39,437 bases of DNA from an uncultured Spirochaetales bacterium (GTDB taxonomy: Bacteria; Spirochaetota; Spirochaetia; Sphaerochaetales; Sphaerochaetaceae): positions 1 to 39,437 of the forward strand of contig CACYEI010000066.1 of assembly GCA_902773355.1 (NCBI GenBank), in the 5' to 3' direction. This document shows positions 1 to 7,381 of the stretch, piece after piece. The notes beneath the pieces were generated by a model. The model ran no database searches, had not been told where the DNA came from, and worked only from the letters and a program-made list of their open reading frames with translations. Both the position numbers and the translations under genes were made by a program. Numbering within the stretch: position 1 is the stretch's first letter; every line of letters begins with the position of its first letter.

Positions 1-296
1 AATCTTAATTCAAATTTAGACACTTCATTTTCATTGTCATAATTAATAAACAAATATCCACTATATTTTTCATCTATATACAAATATGCAGTACCATTTT
101 TTTCTGTTTTGTTTTTTATATCATTACAAGAAATATTTCCAACCCAAACACCAGAAAAATTCAGAATAATATCATTACTAGCGTTATTTATATCAGATTT
201 TATAATAACATTTTTTGCCACGTCATCAGAACAAGAAACAAATAAAATCAATAGAGAAAAAATAATAACTGTACAAAAATAAAATAATCTTTTCAT
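1..296 (-). CDS. Putative lipoprotein, 3' end cut by window edge
   Basis: The reading frame is open from an ATG at 296 to the left edge (98 codons, no stop), so only the N-terminal part is seen. The protein starts with Lys-Arg, then a hydrophobic stretch of about 17 residues ending FVSC at Cys22, followed by Ser-Asp-Asp. That is a lipoprotein signal with the relaxed spirochaetal lipobox (Phe at -3). The rest visible is polar, with alternating aromatic and charged residues (GVWVGNISC, YLYIDEKYSGYLFINY) suggesting a beta-rich exported domain. No family is recognised. An AGGG about ten bases upstream is a weak ribosome binding site. It diverges from the tRNA operon to its right. The lipoprotein call is fairly safe; the function is unknown. 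Confidence 0.7.
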   Translation of the reverse strand, partial: MKRLFYFCTVIIFSLLILFVSCSDDVAKNVIIKSDINNASNDIILNFSGVWVGNISCNDIKNKTEKNGTAYLYIDEKYSGYLFINYDNENEVSKFELR

Positions 297-380
297 AATC
301 GCAAACCCTAAAATAATTTTTATTAATAAATAATTAACAAGTCAATAATAAATATTTAACATATTTTAATTGATTAACTA

Positions 381-409
381 TTGAATAATTTTATTTAATA
401 GGTTATAAG
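381..409 (+). promoter_or_regulatory. Candidate sigma-70 promoter for the tRNA pair
   Basis: TTGAAT at 381-386 and TATAAG at 404-409 are separated by exactly 17 bases. This would start transcription near 416, about 16 bases before tRNA-Lys. Consensus matches are 4/6 and 5/6, and it is the best placed pair in the 297-431 gap. It may also drive maf and the ribosomal operon downstream, since no strong terminator follows the tRNAs. This is inference from sequence only. Confidence 0.5.
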
Positions 410-431
410 TTTGTACGTGAGTTGCATTAAT

Positions 432-504
432 GGGCCGCTAGCTCAGTAGGTAGAGCAACGCCCTTTTAAGGCGTGGGTCATTGGTTCGAATCCAATGCGG
501 CTCA
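432..504 (+). tRNA. tRNA-Lys (anticodon UUU)
   Basis: This is a complete cloverleaf of 73 bases. The acceptor stem GGGCCGC pairs with GCGGCTC (one G-U), followed by discriminator A. The D arm contains GCTCAGTAGGTAGAGC. The anticodon stem ACGCC/GGCGT encloses the loop CTTTTAA with anticodon TTT. The T arm has GGTTCGAATCC. The CCA end is not encoded. Only five bases separate it from the tRNA-Glu that follows. Confidence 0.97.
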
Positions 505-509
505 TGACT

Positions 510-581
510 GTCCCTTTCGTCTAGTGGTTAGGACAACGGGTTTTCATCCCGTCAACACCAGTTCGACTCTGGTAGGGGATG
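510..581 (+). tRNA. tRNA-Glu (anticodon UUC)
   Basis: This is a 72-base cloverleaf with the typical Glu D arm (TTCGTCTAGTGGTTAGGA). The anticodon stem ACGGG/CCCGT holds the loop TTTTCAT (anticodon TTC), and the T arm has AGTTCGACTCT. The acceptor GTCCCTT pairs with AGGGGAT, giving a G1-U72 wobble and another G-U within the stem; the discriminator is G and CCA is not encoded. It sits five bases after tRNA-Lys and six bases before the maf ATG, suggesting one transcript. Confidence 0.96.
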
Positions 582-587
582 TAATAC

Positions 588-1175
588 ATGGTTAATTATT
601 TTAATCCTATAGAAAAAATTGTTTTAGTAAGTCAGTCAGAATCAAGAGCAGTTTTGTTAAAAGACATGGGATTGGATGTAATCATTCATCCCTCACATAT
701 AGATGAAAGCCAAATCAAATCTCATATACCCTCTGAATTAGTTACTTCTTTAGCGTCTTTAAAAATGAAATCATACTTAAATAGTACTTATTTTACTACA
801 GAACTTACTGCTTTAAGTGCAGATACTGTTGTATGTATAAATAATACAATTTTAGGGAAAGCCAAAGATAAAGAAGAAGCTATTAAACAATTAAATTTAT
901 TAAGTAACAATACACATAAAGTATATACTGGATTCAGCCTTTACTATAAAAAAATGATTTTTAATAATTATGACGTATCAGATGTAACTTTTGAGAGAAT
1001 TGATAAAAGAATAATTATGGAATACATTGAAAGTGAAGAATGGATAGGGGCTGCAGGTTCATACAAGGTAAATGGAAATTTTAAAAAATATATAAAAAAA
1101 ATTGAAGGTGATTTAAATACAGTAGTTGGGTTGCCAATTCAAAAAATTTCTGAAATAATAAAATCATGCGTTTGA
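588..1175 (+). CDS. maf: Maf-family nucleoside triphosphate pyrophosphatase
   Basis: Maf proteins hydrolyse non-canonical or modified nucleoside triphosphates to monophosphates and are linked to cell-division arrest. The 195-residue length is normal. The N-terminal loop SQSESR stands where the family has S-x-SPRR, the catalytic-base region is SADTVV (about residues 76-81), the substrate loop is HKVYTGFS, and the C-terminal signature is GAAGSYKVNG ... EGDLNTVVGLP. Together these identify the family; which of the dTTP/UTP or m7GTP subfamilies applies is not settled. The ATG lies only six bases after the tRNA-Glu gene and has no Shine-Dalgarno sequence of its own, so translation probably begins on a tRNA-processed transcript. 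Confidence 0.93.
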   Translation: MVNYFNPIEKIVLVSQSESRAVLLKDMGLDVIIHPSHIDESQIKSHIPSELVTSLASLKMKSYLNSTYFTTELTALSADTVVCINNTILGKAKDKEEAIKQLNLLSNNTHKVYTGFSLYYKKMIFNNYDVSDVTFERIDKRIIMEYIESEEWIGAAGSYKVNGNFKKYIKKIEGDLNTVVGLPIQKISEIIKSCV

Positions 1176-1210
1176 TACATATCTAAAGCTATGTATTAAA
1201 TGTAAATTTC

Positions 1211-1252
1211 CTCCGTATGGAGAGATATAGTAGCAGGGGGTACTTAAGTACC
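1211..1252 (+). promoter_or_regulatory. rpsB leader with two inverted repeats
   Basis: The 96-base gap between maf and rpsB holds a hairpin CTCCGTATGGAG (1211-1222) and a perfect 14-base palindrome GGTACTTAAGTACC (1239-1252) ending 19 bases before the rpsB start. An AT-only inverted repeat ATACATA/TATGTAT (1175-1181 and 1190-1196) sits directly at the maf stop. Autoregulatory leaders of rpsB are known in other bacteria, where S2 represses its own messenger. Whether this is such a leader or a DNA operator cannot be told from one sequence. Confidence 0.4.
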
Positions 1253-1271
1253 AAATGTAAGGAGTCATATA

Positions 1272-2159
1272 ATGGCAGTAGTTGAAATGAAAAGTCTGCT
1301 TGAAGCAGGCGTTCATTTTGGTCATCAGACCAAACGTTGGAATCCCAAAATGGCTGAGTATATTTTCTCAGAAAGAAATGGAATTCATATCATAGATTTA
1401 TCAAAAACTACAGACTGCATAATTAAAGCTTATGATGCAGTTAGAGAACAAGTTCAAAAAGGTAAATCAGTTTTATTTGTTGGCACTAAAAAACAGGCTC
1501 AACAAACCATTCAGTCAGAAGCAGAAAGATGTAATATGCCATATGTTAATAATAGATGGCTAGGCGGTATGCTTACAAATTTTTCTACAATTAAAAAATC
1601 AATATCAAAACTAAAAAAGATTGAAAAAATGTCCTCTGATGGTTCATTTAATTCTTTAACTAAAAAGGAAGTTTCTCTTTATTCCAAAGAAAAATTAAAA
1701 TTAGAAAAAAATCTTGGTGGAATAAAAAATATGACAGAACTTCCAGGTATAATCTTTATAATTGACACTAGAAAAGAAAGTATAGCTATAGCAGAAGCTA
1801 AAAAATTAGGTATTCCAGTTGTAGCAGTAGTAGATACAAACTGCGATCCAACAGATATAACCTACCCTATTCCTGGTAATGATGATGCAATTAGAGCAAT
1901 AAGTCTTTTTGTTGAAATAATAGCAAATGCTGTATTAGATGCAGATAATGATACTGGAATACAAATTATTTCAGGTTTACCAGAAATGGATGCTGAAGAC
2001 ATAACAAATATTCCTGAAGACATCAGAATAACTAAAGATGATTATTCAGAAGAAGAAGATTTTGATGATAATATGGATAACAGCTCTGATTTTGATAAAC
2101 CAGAAGATAATGTAAACGATGAAGAATTTAACTCAAAATACTACGATAATGAGGAGTAA
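1272..2159 (+). CDS. rpsB: 30S ribosomal protein S2
   Basis: S2 joins the 30S subunit late and supports mRNA binding. The protein has the family start ([26 protein letters not shown]), the motif [11 protein letters not shown], and [12 protein letters not shown] near the end of the core. About 60 residues beyond the usual core end form a highly acidic tail rich in Asp, Glu and Asn (residues ~235-295). Similar long acidic S2 tails are familiar from treponemes. The start is set by AAGGAG eight bases upstream of the ATG. tsf follows after three bases and depends on an AGGAG within the rpsB stop region, so the two are translationally coupled. Confidence 0.97.
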   Translation: MAVVEMKSLLEAGVHFGHQTKRWNPKMAEYIFSERNGIHIIDLSKTTDCIIKAYDAVREQVQKGKSVLFVGTKKQAQQTIQSEAERCNMPYVNNRWLGGMLTNFSTIKKSISKLKKIEKMSSDGSFNSLTKKEVSLYSKEKLKLEKNLGGIKNMTELPGIIFIIDTRKESIAIAEAKKLGIPVVAVVDTNCDPTDITYPIPGNDDAIRAISLFVEIIANAVLDADNDTGIQIISGLPEMDAEDITNIPEDIRITKDDYSEEEDFDDNMDNSSDFDKPEDNVNDEEFNSKYYDNEE

Positions 2160-2162
2160 AAT

Positions 2163-3005
2163 ATGGAAATAACAATGGATATGGTTAAAAAGCTACGTGA
2201 TGAAACGCATGCTGGCATAATGGATTGTAAAAAAGCTTTAATGCAGTCTAATGGAGATTATTCTGGAGCTGCAAAATACCTAAAAGAAGTAGGCTTGGCA
2301 GCAGTTGAAAAAAGAGCTGACAGAGCAACTGAAGAAGGAAGAATTACTTTTAAAATCAACAAGAATAAAGCAGTAATAATTAGTGTAACCTGTGAAACAG
2401 ATTTTGTTGCTAGAAATGACGAATTCAAAAAGTTAGGTGAATGTTTATGTGATTTAGTACTTGATAAAGGTTATACGGAAATTACATCAGATATGGAAGA
2501 TAAGGTAAAAGACCTTATTGCCACTATTCATGAAAATATGAGTATTAAGGCCATGCATGTTTTTAATACTAGCTCAAATGAATATGTACAAGGTTATAAC
2601 CATTCTGATGGAGCCATAGGAGTTTTAGTTTCATTTAAAGCTTCTAACAGTAACATTTTTTCTACTGATGCATTCAAAACATTAGCAAAAAATATGGCTA
2701 TGCATGTATGTGCTGCAGATCCAATATATTTAGACACAGCTTCAGTTCCTAAGGATTATGAAAACGAACAATTAGAAATCTTCCGTGTTCAGGTAAAATC
2801 TATGGATAAACCTGAAAAAGTATTAGAAGGAATTGTACGTGGAAAATTAACTAAACACTATTCTGAAATTTGTCTTATGAATCAGATAGGTCAGCTATAT
2901 AATGATGATAATTTGACCATTTCTCAAATATTGGCAAAGTTCAATAAAGACAACTCAGCAGATGTAAGTATAACTAAATTTGTCAGGCTAAGAGCTGGAG
3001 CATAA
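2163..3005 (+). CDS. tsf: Translation elongation factor Ts
   Basis: EF-Ts releases GDP from EF-Tu. The N-terminal UBA-like domain (EITMDMVKKLRDETHAGIMDCKKAL) and the conserved core TCETDFVARNDEFK (about residues 78-91) that inserts into the EF-Tu nucleotide pocket are both present, followed by the two-subdomain core (MAMHVCAADPIYL). At 280 residues it is normal for a bacterial EF-Ts. It lies between rpsB and frr; the pyrH gene that usually sits between tsf and frr is absent here, and frr follows after only four bases. Confidence 0.97.
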   Translation: MEITMDMVKKLRDETHAGIMDCKKALMQSNGDYSGAAKYLKEVGLAAVEKRADRATEEGRITFKINKNKAVIISVTCETDFVARNDEFKKLGECLCDLVLDKGYTEITSDMEDKVKDLIATIHENMSIKAMHVFNTSSNEYVQGYNHSDGAIGVLVSFKASNSNIFSTDAFKTLAKNMAMHVCAADPIYLDTASVPKDYENEQLEIFRVQVKSMDKPEKVLEGIVRGKLTKHYSEICLMNQIGQLYNDDNLTISQILAKFNKDNSADVSITKFVRLRAGA

Positions 3006-3009
3006 GAAA

Positions 3010-3564
3010 ATGCAGTCCATAATCAATAATTGTGCAGAAAAAATGGATAAAAGTGTTTCCAACTTGAATTCCGATTATTCAAACCTAAAGACAGGAAGAG
3101 CAAGTGCTTCTGTTTTTGATAAAATTAAAGTTGATTATTATGGTCAGGAAACACCATTAAGTCAGGTCTGCTCTATTTCGGTTCCAGAAGCTAGATTGGT
3201 TGTAATTCAGCCATGGGATAAGAACCTTCTTTCTGTTATAGAAAAAGCTATTCAAAAAAGTGATTTAGGATTCAATCCATCTAATGATGGTAAAATTTTA
3301 AGAATAGCATTCCCTCCTCTAACAGGTGAAAGAAGAAAAGAATTAGCCAAACAGGCTAAAACCATAGCTGAAACTTCTAAAGTTGCCATAAGAAATATTC
3401 GTAGAGATGGAATGGAAGAAATAAAAAAATTACAAAAAACAGGCTCTATTTCAGAAGATGATGAAAAACATGGTGAAGAAGAACTTCAGAAGCTAACAGA
3501 TGACCATATAAACCAGATAAACAGACTGGCTGATGATAAGGAAAAAGAAATTATTAATTTCTAA
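3010..3564 (+). CDS. frr: Ribosome recycling factor
   Basis: RRF works with EF-G to split post-termination ribosomes. The 184-residue protein shows the full family pattern: LKTGRASASVFDKIKVDYYGQETPLSQ, SVPEARLVVIQPWDK, NDGKILRIAFPPLTGERRKEL, and the C-terminal helix with KHGEEELQKLTDDHI. These build domain II and the three-helix domain I. The start has little Shine-Dalgarno character (only AAGAAA) and probably relies on coupling to tsf four bases upstream. uppS follows after nine bases. Confidence 0.97.
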   Translation: MQSIINNCAEKMDKSVSNLNSDYSNLKTGRASASVFDKIKVDYYGQETPLSQVCSISVPEARLVVIQPWDKNLLSVIEKAIQKSDLGFNPSNDGKILRIAFPPLTGERRKELAKQAKTIAETSKVAIRNIRRDGMEEIKKLQKTGSISEDDEKHGEEELQKLTDDHINQINRLADDKEKEIINF

Positions 3565-3573
3565 TCTTAAATT

Positions 3574-4269
3574 ATGCATTTAGCTATTATTATGGATGGA
3601 AATGGACGGTGGGCCAGGAAAAAAAATCTTCCTAGACCTGCTGGCCATTTGGAAGGTCTAAAAGCATGTAAAAGAATAGTAAAAGCCGCATCTGAACTAA
3701 AACTAGATTATTTAACGTTATATGTTTTTTCCACAGAGAATAAGAAGAGACCAATTCAGGAAGTAAACTATCTAATGAAATTGATAGCAAATAAACTTCC
3801 TGATGAACTTAATTTTTTCAATGAATACAATATAAAAATTTTGTTTAAAGGTGATATAAAATCTCTACCAGTAGAATCATATAAAGGTATAGAAAAAACA
3901 ATGAATTCAACAAAACAGAATACTGGACTTAATGTTGTACTTGCAATTAATTATGGTGGACAGGATGAAATAGTTAGAGCTGTGAACAGGTTCTTATCAA
4001 ATAATTTAGTAAATGTTAAGGAAACTGGAAAATTATCTATTACTGCTTTGGACATAAATGATAATTTAGATTCGCCAAATGTTCCTCCTCCAGATTTAAT
4101 TATTAGAACAGCGGGAGAGATGAGATTAAGTAACTTTCTTCTTTGGGAAAGTGCATATTCAGAGCTCTATTTTTCAGAAAAATTATGGCCTGATTGGGAT
4201 AAAACAGATTTAATTGAATGTTTGGATGTATTTTCAAAACGTACAAGAAAATTTGGGAATATTGAATAA
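3574..4269 (+). CDS. uppS: Isoprenyl (undecaprenyl) diphosphate synthase
   Basis: This cis-prenyltransferase condenses isopentenyl diphosphate onto farnesyl diphosphate to make the C55 lipid carrier for cell-wall precursors. The diphosphate-binding P-loop IIMDGNGRWA is at residues 5-14, followed by RPAGHLEGL, LTLYVFSTEN and the C-terminal signature IRTAGEMRLSNFLLWESAYSELYF (RTSGE in most bacteria). The protein begins almost at the P-loop, so it lacks the short N-terminal leader many homologues have; no upstream in-frame start is available after the frr stop. At 231 residues it is slightly short but complete. No clear ribosome binding site is present. It is cotranscribed with cdsA and dxr. Confidence 0.95.
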   Translation: MHLAIIMDGNGRWARKKNLPRPAGHLEGLKACKRIVKAASELKLDYLTLYVFSTENKKRPIQEVNYLMKLIANKLPDELNFFNEYNIKILFKGDIKSLPVESYKGIEKTMNSTKQNTGLNVVLAINYGGQDEIVRAVNRFLSNNLVNVKETGKLSITALDINDNLDSPNVPPPDLIIRTAGEMRLSNFLLWESAYSELYFSEKLWPDWDKTDLIECLDVFSKRTRKFGNIE

Positions 4270-4283
4270 TTGAATAGAATAAT

Positions 4284-5126
4284 ATGAACAATAGAAATTT
4301 TTTTAAAAGATTATTAACATGCCTTATAGGAATTCCTTCTATTATAATCATTATTTTTTTACTAAATGATTACAACTTTATTGGTTTTAGTATCTTGTGT
4401 ATCTTAATATCAATATTTGGATCAATAGAAATGAGTAAATTAGTTTTAAAAAAGATTTCAATATGGGCTTTTTTATCTGCTATACCAAATATTATTCAAT
4501 ATCTACAAAATTTGTATTATACAGATACTAGAATTAATTTTGCCTTTTTTTCGTACATAATGATAGTTATAATTTCAATGGTAGAAGAAATATTTATAAA
4601 TACAAATGAAAATTTTAAAAATTCTATTAATAATATTTCAAAAAAATTTTTGGTAATTACATACCCTTCCCTATTCATTATGTTTATAATAAAAATGTTA
4701 TCTCTTAAAATATTAAATTCATATATGTTATTGCTCTTTATTATTCTTGTTTTTACAAATGATATTTTTGCATATGTATTTGGATGCTTGTTTGGGAAAA
4801 ACAATTCAGGAATGATAAAAGTCAGCCCTAAAAAAAGTATAGCTGGATTTACAGGTGGTTTTATTTGTACTATTTTAATGACATTTTTATTAACTTATTT
4901 ATATAAAGACAAAATCTCTGATATGCATTTTATTATAAAAATTATTTTAGGCTCTGTAATATCAATTTCTGCAAATGTAGGAGACCTAATTGAAAGTGTC
5001 TTTAAACGCTCAGCAAATGTTAAAGATTCTGGAAACATATTTCCAGGTAGAGGTGGAATACTAGACAGTATTGATTCTATTATTATTTCAGCTCCTTTCT
5101 TCTATCTTATAATGGCATTATTATGA
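4284..5126 (+). CDS. cdsA: Phosphatidate cytidylyltransferase (CDP-diglyceride synthase)
   Basis: CdsA makes CDP-diacylglycerol from phosphatidic acid and CTP in the inner membrane. The sequence is very hydrophobic, with about seven to eight membrane segments, and carries the C-terminal CTP-transferase signature VFKRSANVKDSGNIFPGRGG then ILDSIDS. Compared with the PROSITE-type pattern, the conserved His (HGG) is Arg (GRGG) and the final Asp-Arg is Asp-Ser. The metal-binding Lys-Asp and final Asp are kept. I believe spirochaetal enzymes share this variant but cannot check here. Its TGA overlaps the dxr ATG by four bases (ATGA), a coupling arrangement. Confidence 0.93.
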   Translation: MNNRNFFKRLLTCLIGIPSIIIIIFLLNDYNFIGFSILCILISIFGSIEMSKLVLKKISIWAFLSAIPNIIQYLQNLYYTDTRINFAFFSYIMIVIISMVEEIFINTNENFKNSINNISKKFLVITYPSLFIMFIIKMLSLKILNSYMLLLFIILVFTNDIFAYVFGCLFGKNNSGMIKVSPKKSIAGFTGGFICTILMTFLLTYLYKDKISDMHFIIKIILGSVISISANVGDLIESVFKRSANVKDSGNIFPGRGGILDSIDSIIISAPFFYLIMALL

Positions 5127-6313
5127 TTAAAGTTATTATTTTAGGTATTACAGGAAGTATAGGTACAAATTCATTAAATGGTATAAGTTCATTTAAGAAT
5201 AATATCAAAATTATAGGTGTAAGTGCCCATAACCATTTAGATAAAGCAATAAAAATATGTCAAGATTACAATATTAATAGTCTTTGTTATGAAGACTTTA
5301 ATTCAAATGAAAAAACATGTCTAAAAAGTACTAATAACAATACAGATATTAAATTATATAGTTCCGTTATAGATATGCTTTCCTTTTTAAAACCTGATGT
5401 AATTATAAATGGTATTAGCTCCGCTGCAGGACTAAATGCAACTATAAAATGTTTTCAATCAGATTTAAAAGAAAATACAATATTAGCTTTAGCAAATAAG
5501 GAAAGCATTGTAATTGGAGGATTTAATCTTTTTAAGGAATCAAAAAAAAAGAAAATTAGAATAATACCTGTGGATAGTGAACATTCATGCCTTTATGAGT
5601 TAATTAAAGCTCATAAAAGAAAATACATTGATAAATTAATTATCACGGCAAGTGGTGGACCTTTTCTTAATTGGGATATTAAAGACTTGTCAAAAATTCA
5701 AATATCTGACGCTTTAAATCATCCAACATGGAATATGGGAAAAAAAATTACTATAGATAGTTCAACATTAGCTAATAAGGGATTAGAAGTTATTGAGGCT
5801 CATTATCTTTTCAATTTCAACAGTGATAAGATAAATGTAGTTATTAATCCAAATAGTATTGTTCACTCCATGGTGTTATGTAAGAATGGACAGATATATG
5901 CCCAATTATCCCCTCCTAGTATGATTTTTCCTATACTAAATGCAATATCAGAAAAAGATAAAACATTAAAAACAATAAATTTTTCAAAACCATTAGATTT
6001 TTCAGATGGAATTAATCTAAACTTTAGTAATGTAGATTTAATTAAATTTCCACTTTTAAAAGTGGCATATTCAACAATAGAAAATGATCAACCAAATAAT
6101 CTTAAACCACTAATCTTCTGTTGTGCAGATGAAATAGCAGTAGAACTGTTTTTAGATAATAAAATCAGTTATTTAGAAATAAGTAAATATATAGAAAAAG
6201 CATTAAAAATTAATTTTATGACAAAAAAACGAACGTTGTATGACTTGTTTGATACATATAATGAGGTAAAAAAAATAATATGCAGTTCAATTTCTCTACC
6301 TTTATCTGTTTAA
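5123..6313 (+). CDS. dxr: 1-deoxy-D-xylulose 5-phosphate reductoisomerase
   Basis: Dxr performs the committed NADPH-dependent step of the MEP isoprenoid pathway, supplying UppS in the same operon. The NADPH loop GITGSIGTNSL is at residues 8-18, NKESIVIGG lies in the middle, the metal and substrate residues are in VDSEHS (about 150-155), TASGGPF forms part of the flexible loop, and HPTWNMGKKITIDSSTLANKGLEVIEA is the long family signature. The length of 396 residues is typical. A run of nine A residues lies inside the gene near 5550. The 3' end overlaps the rseP start by 34 bases. Confidence 0.96.
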   Translation: MIKVIILGITGSIGTNSLNGISSFKNNIKIIGVSAHNHLDKAIKICQDYNINSLCYEDFNSNEKTCLKSTNNNTDIKLYSSVIDMLSFLKPDVIINGISSAAGLNATIKCFQSDLKENTILALANKESIVIGGFNLFKESKKKKIRIIPVDSEHSCLYELIKAHKRKYIDKLIITASGGPFLNWDIKDLSKIQISDALNHPTWNMGKKITIDSSTLANKGLEVIEAHYLFNFNSDKINVVINPNSIVHSMVLCKNGQIYAQLSPPSMIFPILNAISEKDKTLKTINFSKPLDFSDGINLNFSNVDLIKFPLLKVAYSTIENDQPNNLKPLIFCCADEIAVELFLDNKISYLEISKYIEKALKINFMTKKRTLYDLFDTYNEVKKIICSSISLPLSV

Positions 6314-7374
6314 TTATAGGTTTTATTGGACTGAGTATAATGATTCTTATTCATGAATTTGGTCATTTTTTATCAGCAAAATTATGTAAAATCAAAGTTG
6401 AAAGTGTTTCTTTTGGAATTGGGCCTGTTATACATTCATTTGGGAAAAAAAATACAAAATTTGAACTTAGAGCCATCCCCTTTGGAGGCTCAACTAAAAT
6501 GCTTGGAAAAGATGATCTAAAAATGGCATTAGAAAAAAAAACAAAATATATAGAACACTGTGAAGAAGGCTCTATTTATTCAGTGAGTCCAATTAAAAGG
6601 ATTATTGTTTATTTTGCAGGACCTTTTGCAAACTATATTTTTACTATTTTTTGTTTTACTCTTCTCTCATGTTTAACATCTATCAGCACTGTTTACACGT
6701 CTAAAATAAGATTAACAACAGATTCATCAAATTATAGTACTGTAGTAAGTGCAGCAGAAAAAGCTGGAATTAGCAGTGGGGAAATAATTACATCTATTGA
6801 TGGCAATATTATGAATGATTGGTCAGATATTCAGAATTACCTTTCAAAATTTGATAATAAAACAGTAACCATAACCACTGATACTGGTATATATGAAGTA
6901 ACGCCTATAAATGGTTTATATGGGCTACTACCATATGGAGAGACCTATCAGAAAAAAAAAGCGGGTAAAAACATACTACTATCTCTATATTTAGCATTAG
7001 GTGAAAGTATAGATGAAACTGCTTCTTTTATTTCATCAATCAAATCATTAATTTTAGGGAGAAAAAAAGTTAGTGAAACGTTTAATGGAACTTTATCTGC
7101 ATCTCTAACCCTAGGTGAAACAATAGAAACAGGTTTCAGCGTAGATTTTAATACAGGAATTAGAACAGTATTATATGTATTAGGTAGTGTTAGTCTTTCT
7201 TTAGGTGTAGCTAACCTTTTACCTGTAACAATTTTAGACGGTGGACTCATAGTTACAGGTCTTATAGAATTATTAATAGGAAAACCATTAAAAGCAAAAA
7301 CATATATGGCTCTGCAGATTTTAGGATTATTAACAATGTTTATACTAATCCCCATATTAATAAAACTCTTTTAG
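6280..7374 (+). CDS. rseP: Site-2 intramembrane zinc metalloprotease RseP
   Basis: RseP cleaves membrane-anchored anti-sigma factors and leftover signal peptides within the bilayer. The zinc motif HEFGH lies in the first membrane segment (about residues 25-29). FGIGP and the GGSTKMLG loop follow, then AGPFANYIF begins the second membrane segment. One periplasmic PDZ domain covers about residues 135-210 (AEKAGISSGEIITSIDG), and the third metal ligand is in NLLPVTILDGG near the C-terminus. The start chosen has GAGG about twelve bases upstream, inside dxr. The gene runs into dnaB on the opposite strand with only seven bases between the stops, so no separate terminator fits. Confidence 0.94.
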   Translation: MQFNFSTFICLIIGFIGLSIMILIHEFGHFLSAKLCKIKVESVSFGIGPVIHSFGKKNTKFELRAIPFGGSTKMLGKDDLKMALEKKTKYIEHCEEGSIYSVSPIKRIIVYFAGPFANYIFTIFCFTLLSCLTSISTVYTSKIRLTTDSSNYSTVVSAAEKAGISSGEIITSIDGNIMNDWSDIQNYLSKFDNKTVTITTDTGIYEVTPINGLYGLLPYGETYQKKKAGKNILLSLYLALGESIDETASFISSIKSLILGRKKVSETFNGTLSASLTLGETIETGFSVDFNTGIRTVLYVLGSVSLSLGVANLLPVTILDGGLIVTGLIELLIGKPLKAKTYMALQILGLLTMFILIPILIKLF

Positions 7375-7381
7375 TTATTTT

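Noticed and set aside
5548-5558. Run of nine A residues in dxr, with similar runs in rseP near 6533 and 6951, as phase-variation tracts
   Set aside because: The frames are intact through all of them and such runs are common in DNA this AT-rich.
6948-7355. Minus-strand open frame of 135 codons inside rseP
   Set aside because: It lies wholly inside a well-conserved gene on the other strand, with no recognisable protein features. The same applies to the other antisense frames in this window.
7375-7381. Bidirectional terminator between rseP and dnaB
   Set aside because: Only seven bases separate the stops and no stem-loop with a T-run is present.
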